Shown here: positions 18,236-25,610 of the stretch, in pieces
Layout of the letters: the number at the start of each line of letters is the position of its first letter
Numbering within the stretch: position 1 is the first letter of the stretch
Assembly (NCBI GenBank): GCA_014376805.1
Contig: JACMQU010000003.1
Location: forward strand, 1-64,000
Source of the DNA: Bacteroidia bacterium
GTDB lineage: Bacteria; Bacteroidota; Bacteroidia; UKL13-3
DNA length: 64,000 nt
Direction: 5' to 3'
The notes under the pieces: generated by a model
Databases searched by the model: none
What the model saw: only the letters and a program-made list of their open reading frames with translations
Told to the model about the DNA's origin: nothing
Translations under genes and position numbers: made by a program

Positions 18236-18725
18236 CTAAAATACTAAATAGGCAAACATGTAACCCCTGATTTAATTACTCCACAAATGAAGGAGGATTA
18301 TATCTCCATAATAACTACCTTTCCTATCATGTTAAGGAATATTATTGAGCAGTATATAATAATCGGCAACTTGATAATACTTACAGACCCGGTGGCTGCA
18401 CAGCGAGGAAAGTGGTGCATTATTGTGCCGATAGTTACATGAATGCATTCATCAGATTTAAGCTTGCCTTAACAGAAAATAAACCAATTGTTAAACCTTA
18501 TATGGAAGCCTTGTGGGCCGAGCTACCCGATGGTAAAGATATACCTGTAAAACATAGCCTGATGATTTTAGTAGGGTTACATTACAGATGGGCAATTTTG
18601 TTAAGATTATTAACGGCAGCGCAATACCAAAGAAGTTTTATACATCTTTAACACAACAAAGAGTTTAAACTGGAAGAAAGCCTGGCATTGCAGGCACCAC
18701 CCGGATTATGTATTGTTATCGAAGT
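18236..18725 (+). pseudogene. Broken YfiT/BstA-like (DinB_2) gene
   Basis: Pieces of one protein appear in order across three frames. First LKY, a TAA stop, then IGKHVTPDLI and ISIITTFPIMLRNIIEQYI; after a shift QLDNTYRPGG, VVHYCADSYMNAFIRFKLAL and PYMEALWAELPDG, ending in HYRWAILLRLL and SFIHL; then KLEESLAL; then, after another shift, WHCRHHPDY. These match the YfiT/bacillithiol-transferase pattern (QLDTPYRPGGW, HHVADSHMN, IKPYxExxWAELPD, LxEALALYAWHxxHH) in the right order and over the expected 175 residues or so. At least one stop and two or three frameshifts separate the parts, so it cannot make the full protein. The family assignment rests on remembered consensus, not a search. Confidence 0.7.
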
Positions 18726-18812
18726 AATTATAATACCCAATCTATTTCTTTACCGGTATATACAGAATTGTTCTAAATGATTTCGGTGCTTACTAACTTT
18801 TAATAATACCTT

Positions 18813-19655
18813 TCAGGTGCAGGTTATAAAGTAAATACTTAAACCTGCAATGATGAGCCAGTTACCCTGCCATTCGGTTCTGCTGAGTTTTTCTTTAAAT
18901 AAAAAATAACCGGCTAAAACGGCGTAGGGGAAGAAGGCTAATTGCATAAAGCCTAAAATATTTAAAGAGAATTTTTGATAGCAGATATTAATAAAGTATG
19001 AACCAAAGATGGTAAATAAGGCTACAAAAAATAAATTAATTCTAAGCATACCGGGCTTTAATAAATTATAAGTACCGTCGGTAAAATATAAGAAGAAGGC
19101 TGTTAGTGTAAGCGTACAAAACTCCATGATAAAAGTTCCCCAGATGGCATTGGTATGTTGCAATGGAATACTTAGTAACGCATAACCAAAACCCCATGTT
19201 ATGGAACTGATCATAGCATAGATGAGTCCTTCTTTTTGATTGCCTTTGCGCCATTGGATAAGGATGCCTGCGATGGATAATAACGCTGCAACATAAAACC
19301 AGGGATTTACCTTTTCATCATACAATACCACCCCTAAAATATAATGGATCAATGCGCCGCTTATGCCCACCACAGCTACGTTAACAAAATGTATAAGCTG
19401 TAAGGCTTTTACATAGGTGTACAATCCTATGGCACATAAAATACTGCAACCAATAAGTTGCCATGCAACTGTAAAGGCGGGTAAAGGATATATATTACCT
19501 GATTCTGACAGCCAGATGCCGGAGAGGATAACTGTAAATATACTACGGATATAAACCAGCCGGGCAGCACTCAGTTCTTTACTTCCAAACTTAATAAAAA
19601 TGTCTGCAATAAAAAATAAGCTATTAACAAGTAAAGAAAACCAAAAAGCCTGCAT
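18813..19655 (-). CDS. EamA/DMT-family transporter
   Basis: 280 residues with about ten hydrophobic segments in two fivefold halves, the EamA-type drug/metabolite transporter layout. Typical features are the charged loop after helix 1 (FIKFGSKELSAARLVYIRSI) and the repeat-two GYFLFKEKLSRTEW near the C-terminus. Substrate unknown. Its ATG overlaps the stop of an upstream GxxExxY-like fragment as TAATG. A diverged copy of its first codons and upstream bases recurs at 20985-21080, showing a past duplication. Confidence 0.85.
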   Translation of the reverse strand: MQAFWFSLLVNSLFFIADIFIKFGSKELSAARLVYIRSIFTVILSGIWLSESGNIYPLPAFTVAWQLIGCSILCAIGLYTYVKALQLIHFVNVAVVGISGALIHYILGVVLYDEKVNPWFYVAALLSIAGILIQWRKGNQKEGLIYAMISSITWGFGYALLSIPLQHTNAIWGTFIMEFCTLTLTAFFLYFTDGTYNLLKPGMLRINLFFVALFTIFGSYFINICYQKFSLNILGFMQLAFFPYAVLAGYFLFKEKLSRTEWQGNWLIIAGLSIYFITCT

Positions 19656-19855
19656 TAATTATATTGTTTTGCGGTTGCAAGAAGTTGCCAATTTCGAATC
19701 ACCAAATTGTATGTAACTACATAACTTGTTACGAAGTACACAAATTTATTTAACAACTGAACCGCCAATTCTTGACCACCATTACTTAAAGCACTATGCA
19801 CAGTCATCGCATGTTTAGAAGTTAGTTCTGAAAATTTGTATTCTTGCGTTATCAT
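19655..19855 (-). pseudogene. Remnant of a GxxExxY-family gene
   Basis: A 66-residue frame beginning MITQEYKFSELTSK and AMTVHSALSNGGQE. Bacteroidota GxxExxY proteins begin with a very similar YKxSELTxKIIGCAMTVHxxLGNGFQE. Here four residues are missing after the lysine, and after GGQE the text no longer follows the family's central part; LAVQLLNKF could be its extreme C-terminus joined on by an internal deletion. At about half the usual length it is unlikely to be functional. It ends TAATG on the EamA start. Confidence 0.55.
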
Positions 19856-19889
19856 TTTTAGTTTTAAATTAATCAAATCATAAGGCAGG

Positions 19890-20900
19890 CTACTTTTTAG
19901 GCTTCTTTAGGTTTAGTTTTTTTGCAGTATTTTCTATTTGTTTTACAAATTGTTTCTCTCCTTCCGATAATTCGTTTTTAATTTTCTCTTGGTATTTTTC
20001 ATACTCGTCATATGCTTTTTTTAATGCTTGTGTATGGCTCACTGTTCCTGCATTCTGCAAAATATTATTGCCTGTCATTCTTACAAAATCGTCTAAGCGT
20101 TCAATCCAATCTTTCATATACATTGGTTTGAGGTTCAATGCCTGTAGTTCGGCTAACTCCAGGTAAGCAGTTACCATTCTGTTAAGCACGTTCAGTTCGT
20201 TTTCATTCAAATAGTTTTTAGCTATTTCGGTTTCCTGCTTTGTCGGCTTTCTTCCTTTAATATTGGTTAAGCCAAGGTTGGGCTTTTCTGCATCAATACG
20301 TTGGTAAATAATTTCGGATGCAGTATGTCCGTGTGCTGCCCAGTGCATTTTATTTTGAACAGTTTGAAAAAACTGTATGGATGTTTCTGACGTAGAGTCA
20401 TAATTAATACTGGTGGCATATATATCTAATACTTTTCTCCAAAACACTTTTTCGGAAGAACGTATATCACGAATACGTGCCAATAATTCTTCAAAATAAT
20501 TACCACCACCTGCTTGTTTTAGCAAATCATCATTCATTGTAAATCCTTTTACAATGTATTCTCTTAATCGGGCTGTTGCCCATTGGCGAAACTTTATTCC
20601 CTGTTGACTTTTTACACGGTAGCCAACAGAAATAATTACGTCAAGATTGTAGTAATTGGTGGGTTTGGTAGAAAAATCGGAAATTCCGATTTTTCTCATA
20701 GATTGTTCATTATCAAGCTCTTTTTCTACATAAATATTTAAAATATGCTCATTTATGGTAGAACGTGATTTTTGAAAAAGTTCAGCCATTTGGTCAATGT
20801 TCAGCCAAACTGTTTCATCTTCTAAGCGGGTTTCTATTTTTGTATTACCGTCTTCGGTTTGATAAATAATAATGTCTGAGCGTCGATTATTCTGATTCAT
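19890..20900 (-). CDS. rhuM: RhuM-family protein
   Basis: 336 residues, full length for the RhuM family (named after a Salmonella pathogenicity-island gene). The N-terminus has a helix-turn-helix-like part, VWLNIDQMAELFQKSRSTINEHI, then the family blocks YYNLDVIISVGYRVKS and GIKFRQWATARLREYIVKGF, a middle block MHWAAHGHTASEIIYQRID and a charged C-terminal coil. Biochemical function is not established. Family members are often found inside type I restriction-modification operons and other mobile islands. Here it is the only intact gene among fragments, and its ATG overlaps the stop of the EamA/GxxExxY relic upstream (ATGA). Confidence 0.88.
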   Translation of the reverse strand: MNQNNRRSDIIIYQTEDGNTKIETRLEDETVWLNIDQMAELFQKSRSTINEHILNIYVEKELDNEQSMRKIGISDFSTKPTNYYNLDVIISVGYRVKSQQGIKFRQWATARLREYIVKGFTMNDDLLKQAGGGNYFEELLARIRDIRSSEKVFWRKVLDIYATSINYDSTSETSIQFFQTVQNKMHWAAHGHTASEIIYQRIDAEKPNLGLTNIKGRKPTKQETEIAKNYLNENELNVLNRMVTAYLELAELQALNLKPMYMKDWIERLDDFVRMTGNNILQNAGTVSHTQALKKAYDEYEKYQEKIKNELSEGEKQFVKQIENTAKKLNLKKPKK

Positions 20901-21076
20901 TTTATTAAAGTAAATATTAAACCTACATCTTTCATTTTAATTTCTATCACTCTTTGATAAATTACTGTTTGAATCCCCAGCATTACAACACTCAGGTATT
21001 TGCTACCAAGTTTAATTAAAACATTTGCAGTAAAAAACTGGTTGTTTACCAGCAAAAAAAACCAGAAAGCATGCAT
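20897..21076 (-). pseudogene. Truncated second EamA gene fused to a GxxExxY fragment
   Basis: A 59-codon frame. Codons 1-30 read MHAFWFFLLV..FF.A..LIKLGSKYLS, clearly like the EamA start MQAFWFSLLV..FF.A..FIKFGSKELS. From codon 34 it changes to GIQTVIYQRVIEIKMKDVGL, which resembles the central GxxExxY motif GFQEVIYQRALEIEM. The TGA overlaps the rhuM ATG. The two halves come from unrelated families, so this looks like a rearrangement scar, not a gene. Confidence 0.65.
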
Positions 21077-21138
21077 TAATTATAACCTGTTATGCAGCGT
21101 TTTGTTTAACAATTGTGTGTTACTGTGTCGTTGGCATT

Positions 21139-21375
21139 TTACAAGGATTTAAATTTTCCAATGTCGTTAATCAATATTTTAAACATCTGTCCAGCAAGAA
21201 ATGCTTTGAATTCTGGATTGTCGTTGTATTCTTTAAACACTTCAAAGTTGCTGTCAATATGGTTTATCATTTTCTCTTTTAAAATGTCTGTGAAAGTTAT
21301 TTGAGCATTTTGAATGTCGTTTTTGTTTAGTGAAGCATTGACTCGTACTAAAAAAAGTTTACACTCGCATATACA
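21139..21375 (-). pseudogene. Possible tail of a restriction-type helicase, in frame after purC
   Basis: Directly after the purC TGA the same frame stays open for 78 codons. There is no early ATG. The residues look like real protein: ITFTDILKEKMINHIDSNF then EVFKEYNDNPEFKAFLAGQM and FKILIND, a helical, charged text. It resembles the extreme C-terminus of SF2-helicase restriction subunits (HsdR-like), and the nearby rhuM fits with that, but the family match is from memory and weak. The rest of such a gene is absent. Confidence 0.4.
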
Positions 21376-22323
21376 TCAACCCAACCCCACAATTCCATCC
21401 TTAATATTGTTCTCTACCCTTTGTAAAAGGCCCTCATAACTTTGTTTTATAAATTTATTGCCGGTTATTTTTTCATACAACTCAATATACCTTTCAGAAA
21501 CAGTATTAATAAACGCCTCTGTAAAAACAGGGGCTGTCTGCCCTTCCAGACCCTGAAAATTATTTTCTATCAGCCATTGCCTCACAAACTCTTTCGACAG
21601 TTGCCTTTGCTGCTGGTCTTTAGCCTGAATCTCCTCATACGTGTCAGCATAAAAATATCGACTTGAGTCGGGTGTATGAATTTCATCCATCAGCATAATC
21701 TGCCCGTCTTTAATTCCAAACTCATATTTGGTATCAACCAAAATAAGTCCTTGCTTTTTTGCATAGTCTGAACCAAAGGCAAATAACTTTCGGGTATAAT
21801 CTTCAAGCACCAGATAATCTTTTTCGGAGGCAAGGCCTAAGCTAAAAATACCATCACGCGATACATCTTCATCATGGCCTTCGCTTGCTTTAATAGTAGG
21901 GGTTATGATGGGTTCAGGAAAGGCATCATTTTCACGCATGCCTTCAGGCATCACAACACCGCAGATTGTCCGGCTTCCGCTTTTATATTTGCGCCAGGCA
22001 TGTCCGGCAAGATATCCTCTTATCACCATCTCTACTTTAACAGGTGCGCAATAATGACCAATCGTTACATTAGGATCAGGACTGCTTATATACCAGTTGG
22101 GAACAAGGTGTTTGGTGAGGTTTAAAAAATGTTCTGCAATCTGGTTTAATACCTGACCTTTAAAAGGGATTGGCTCAGGCATAATTACATCAAATGCAGA
22201 AATCCTGTCTGAAGCCACCATAGCTAAGTAGCGGTTGTTAATATTATATACATCGCGCACCTTACCCTTATAAAAATTTTGCTGATCAGGGAACGTGAAG
22301 TTGGTACCAGTAAGGGCTTTCAT
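21376..22323 (-). CDS. purC: SAICAR synthase PurC
   Basis: 315 residues. Phosphoribosylaminoimidazole-succinocarboxamide synthase joins CAIR and aspartate in purine synthesis. Landmarks: FYKGKVRDVYNI, ASDRISAFDVIMPEPIPFKG, VEMVIRGYLAGHAWRKY, LILVDTKYEFG and MDEIHTPDSSRYF. The length and PEPIPFKG type match the Bacteroidota/eukaryote-like long form. The ATG at 22323 starts the usual MKALTGTNF N-terminus; a TTG at 22344 would add seven residues without support. The gene is apart from other pur genes. Confidence 0.96.
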   Translation of the reverse strand: MKALTGTNFTFPDQQNFYKGKVRDVYNINNRYLAMVASDRISAFDVIMPEPIPFKGQVLNQIAEHFLNLTKHLVPNWYISSPDPNVTIGHYCAPVKVEMVIRGYLAGHAWRKYKSGSRTICGVVMPEGMRENDAFPEPIITPTIKASEGHDEDVSRDGIFSLGLASEKDYLVLEDYTRKLFAFGSDYAKKQGLILVDTKYEFGIKDGQIMLMDEIHTPDSSRYFYADTYEEIQAKDQQQRQLSKEFVRQWLIENNFQGLEGQTAPVFTEAFINTVSERYIELYEKITGNKFIKQSYEGLLQRVENNIKDGIVGLG

Positions 22324-22561
22324 ACTTTTTAAATTGTGCTGCAATATTGTTTTTTTTGCGAATAAAAAAAAGAAGAAGAAGATAACTGGCCTGGCTCAAA
22401 GGAATATACTGTTGTATGTTTTCCATTATTAAAATTTCCTTTTAGTACCTTTCAAAACTTTATCCCGTCACTATCCAATTTGCCCTGTAATTTTTTCACC
22501 TCTTCAGCCAGTTAAGTTATTCTCAAAGTTTTTTTTATAGGTATTAACTTTTTATGTCATT

Positions 22562-24463
22562 CTATTGAATAATCTTAATTTCTGTACGCCTGTTTTGTGC
22601 GCGGCCCTCTGCAGTTTTATTGTCTGCTACAGGTTGTATGTCTGCATAGCCTTTAAATGTTACCTGCGTTGTTAAAATACCATTGGTGGTAAGGAAAGTG
22701 GTGATGGCTTTAGCCCGGTTATTTGATAAAGTGGTGTTTTTAACCCGGTCTCCGGTATTATCTGTATGTCCGCCTATTTCAATTTTTACCTTAGGATTTA
22801 AAGTTAAGAACTGAACGAGTTTATCAAGTTCAGCTTTCGATTCAGTTTTAATGTCAAATTTATCTGAATCGAAAAAGATGTTTTTTAAAACCATTTTTGC
22901 ATCTTTGCTTATGGGCTGCAATGGCACACTTAACACCAAAGGATCAACAGCACTCTGATCTCTTAAACTGAAATTTTCAGAATAAAATAAATAACCTTCT
23001 TTGGATACATTCAGCGCATAATTTTTTTGACCTTGCAGGCAAACCAAAAACTCTCCGCTTAATTTATTTGAGTAAGATTCAATGATAGTTTTTCCTTTAC
23101 CCAGGTCTATTAACTCAACTTTAGCAGAGAGTTTTTTTCTTGTTACGGCATCAAAAACCACACCTTTTGCATACCCTGTTTTTTGTGGACGTACAGCCTC
23201 ATACAATTCAAAACTGTAAATATCTAACCCTCCATGTGTATCGGCCCCTTCCTTAGCCATAAATGCGTCTTTACCATTAGAGGAAATCACCAGACAGGTT
23301 TCATCCTTATCCGTATTAATAGGGTAGCCTAAATTTTTTGGTGTCATCCAACGTCCATCAGAAGCCTTACGTGATACAAAAAGATCGATACCGCCCATAC
23401 CCGGATGGCCGCTGCTGTTAAAGTATAAAGTATTGTCATCCTTGGCAATAAAAGGAGATTGTTCATCACCTGTTGTATTTATATCCGGTCCCATATTTAC
23501 GGGTGGCGACCATTTGCTGTTTTTAAAAGTTGAGTACCAGATATCACTGTTTCCGTAACCACCTGGCCTATTACTGCTAAAGTATAAGGTGCGACCGTCA
23601 AAACTTAAAGAAGGTTGGCTTTCCCATGATCTTGTATTAACCGGTAGGCCCATATTTTTTGGCTCAGACCAGCTATAACCCTCAAGTTTTGAGAGATACA
23701 AATCACAACTGCCTGCCCCGCCTTCACGGTTACATGCTGTATAAAAAATATACTGACCATCAGCAGATAAGGAAACGGTGCCTTCATTTCTTGGTGTATT
23801 AATTGGCGGGCCTATATTTTCGGCCGTGGTCCAGGCATTATTATTTTTGCGGCTCACATAAAATTCTTCATTTTTGGGATATACCAGGCGGGTAAAAATT
23901 AAAGTTTGTTCATCAGCAGTAAGGCCTGGAAAATATTCATCATCAGCTGTATTAATAGAAGGACCAAGGTTTACAGGGTTAAATGGAAAAGGAGAAAGCA
24001 CCGCTTTACGGGCAAAATCAGCATTGTTTTTAAGTCCGGTAATAATTCCTTTTTGTTGATAATAATCGGGGTATGACAAGAATTTTTCAGCATCGTTAAA
24101 TGCTTCATTGTATTTTTTTTGTTTGAACTCTACCTTACTTTTGCCATAATAACTTCGCGGAAATTCGGGGTTAATTACTATAACTTTATTATATAATTGT
24201 ATAGCCTCATCATATTTCCCATCATTACTTTTCATTTCAGCTATCAGCATATACGCCTCAATAAAATTAGGATCAAGATGTATTGCTTTCTCTAACAGGT
24301 TTTGTGTTTTTGGATAATCTTCGAGTTGAAAAGATTTTAGTGCTTCTCCAAAATTAAAGTCTGCTTTTTTGTTTTTAGTGCCTGAAAACGGAAGCTCTTG
24401 TGCGTATGAACAGAATATAAATATAAAGGTAAAAAGTAACGTGAGTAAAGTTGTTTTTTTCAT
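22562..24463 (-). CDS. PorE-like OmpA-family protein (TPR, PD40 propeller, OmpA)
   Basis: 633 residues. Signal peptide 1-21, then TPR-like helices (about 30-135), five or more PD40/WD40-like blades with the repeated NxGxxINTxxDE...SxDGxxLYF pattern (about 155-410), a carboxypeptidase-regulatory-like beta domain (about 425-510) and a C-terminal OmpA domain (about 525-633) with DSDKFDIK, GGHTDNTG and NNRAKAI for peptidoglycan binding. The order matches PorE of the type IX secretion system, which links the secretion ring to peptidoglycan. No clear lipobox is seen, unlike PorE lipoproteins. It follows sixA by 27 bases. Confidence 0.8.
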   Translation of the reverse strand: MKKTTLLTLLFTFIFIFCSYAQELPFSGTKNKKADFNFGEALKSFQLEDYPKTQNLLEKAIHLDPNFIEAYMLIAEMKSNDGKYDEAIQLYNKVIVINPEFPRSYYGKSKVEFKQKKYNEAFNDAEKFLSYPDYYQQKGIITGLKNNADFARKAVLSPFPFNPVNLGPSINTADDEYFPGLTADEQTLIFTRLVYPKNEEFYVSRKNNNAWTTAENIGPPINTPRNEGTVSLSADGQYIFYTACNREGGAGSCDLYLSKLEGYSWSEPKNMGLPVNTRSWESQPSLSFDGRTLYFSSNRPGGYGNSDIWYSTFKNSKWSPPVNMGPDINTTGDEQSPFIAKDDNTLYFNSSGHPGMGGIDLFVSRKASDGRWMTPKNLGYPINTDKDETCLVISSNGKDAFMAKEGADTHGGLDIYSFELYEAVRPQKTGYAKGVVFDAVTRKKLSAKVELIDLGKGKTIIESYSNKLSGEFLVCLQGQKNYALNVSKEGYLFYSENFSLRDQSAVDPLVLSVPLQPISKDAKMVLKNIFFDSDKFDIKTESKAELDKLVQFLTLNPKVKIEIGGHTDNTGDRVKNTTLSNNRAKAITTFLTTNGILTTQVTFKGYADIQPVADNKTAEGRAQNRRTEIKIIQ

Positions 24464-24490
24464 TTGAATTTAAAGAAATTTTTTCTATAC

Positions 24491-24988
24491 TTATAAGATT
24501 ATGTTCTTAGGGTTTTGAAACCAGATGACTTTTCCGCTTTGGGCCTGAATCATTTTCCATGTGTCAACCTCAAACTGTATGATTGCAATACCGGAAGTGG
24601 GCAGGTGTTGAACAAAAGTTGGACTTAAATAACCAACAATACCTGTTATGGCGGGGTTATGCCCTACCAGCATGGCTGTATCAAATTCATCACTGATGTT
24701 TCTGATTACGTGCTTCAGGTCATCCAGACCGGCTTCATACAAAACGTTTTCTAAATCAATCCTGTCCGCTTCAAATCCAATTTCTTTTGCTACAATCTGT
24801 GCTGTTTTAAGAGTACGTTTAGCAGGACTACACACCATATAATCAGGAATCGATTTATTCTTTTTTAACAAGGCACCCATGTATGCCGCATCAGTTTTTC
24901 CTTTTTCAATCAGGTTCCTCTCAAAGTCGCTGTTATGCTCCAGATTTTTTGAGGCCTTGGCATGCCGCATTAAAACCAATTGTTTCAT
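24491..24988 (-). CDS. sixA: SixA-type phosphohistidine phosphatase
   Basis: 165 residues, histidine phosphatase superfamily. The catalytic RHG-type motif is LMRHAKAS with nucleophile H9; the second histidine is in MLVGHNPA. Short SixA length with no regulatory domain. Escherichia coli SixA removes phosphate from a phosphotransfer histidine (PtsO or HPt); the target here is unknown. It is probably co-transcribed with the DUF423 gene upstream (57 bases) and the PorE-like gene downstream (27 bases). Confidence 0.88.
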   Translation of the reverse strand: MKQLVLMRHAKASKNLEHNSDFERNLIEKGKTDAAYMGALLKKNKSIPDYMVCSPAKRTLKTAQIVAKEIGFEADRIDLENVLYEAGLDDLKHVIRNISDEFDTAMLVGHNPAITGIVGYLSPTFVQHLPTSGIAIIQFEVDTWKMIQAQSGKVIWFQNPKNIIL

Positions 24989-25045
24989 GGTAAATAAATT
25001 TGTTGTGAAGATAAAGAAATGACAGGAAAAACCGGAAATATTATT

Positions 25046-25537
25046 TTATTCAGTACTATCTTTTAACAGCGAATCTGTTTTTCTGTGGTGGCGTTTATGA
25101 CGTTTGCTATGAATAGTTAAAGCACCTTCAGCTTTATCATCTTCAGGCAAAAATCCTTTAAAATATAACACCAGCCATCCGCCAATAAAACATAAACCTC
25201 CCAATGGTGTAATAGCTCCTATAACTTTAAAAGAATCATCGCCCCATATATTTCGTGTTGCAAGTAAATAAAGACTTCCTGAGAAAATGACAATGCCGGC
25301 AATAAATAGTCCTAATACAAGGTATATGATTTTTTCATCAAATTTTCTATACGACAGAGAAATAAGAATTATAGCCAGTGCATGAAACATCTGATAGCGC
25401 ACCCCCGTATCAAAGGTGTTTAATTCTGATTCACTAATAAGCTCTCTTAAAACATGCGTGCCAAATGCGCCCATAAATACAGCCAATGCACTTAATAAAA
25501 AACCTAAACGGGCAAAAATTTTATGTGTATATTTCAT
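25046..25537 (-). CDS. DUF423 membrane protein
   Basis: 163 residues with four hydrophobic segments and a basic, His-rich C-terminal tail. The N-terminus GFLLSALAVFMGAFGTHVL and the middle YQMFHALAIIL are the DUF423 signature. Function unknown. I start at the ATG at 25537; a longer open frame reaches 25654, but it would overlap the divergent gene at 25611 and adds a non-conserved stretch. It is the first gene of the DUF423-sixA-PorE-like unit. Confidence 0.88.
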   Translation of the reverse strand: MKYTHKIFARLGFLLSALAVFMGAFGTHVLRELISESELNTFDTGVRYQMFHALAIILISLSYRKFDEKIIYLVLGLFIAGIVIFSGSLYLLATRNIWGDDSFKVIGAITPLGGLCFIGGWLVLYFKGFLPEDDKAEGALTIHSKRHKRHHRKTDSLLKDSTE

Positions 25538-25610
25538 AGGAATAGTCAGGGTATTTGTGAACAAGTAAAATATAAAATCTCTAATTACCAAATTATTTTC
25601 GAAACGGAAA

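Noticed and set aside
21077-21138. Sequence with a loose likeness to an integron attC or repeat end (GTTATGCAGCG, TTTAACAATTG)
   Set aside because: The paired R and L box structure of attC sites could not be found.
22345-22561. Short coding-like text on the minus strand (EEVKKLQGKLDSDGIKF and a 46-codon frame before purC)
   Set aside because: Too short and broken to assign; the second overlaps the purC start in another frame and shows no family pattern.
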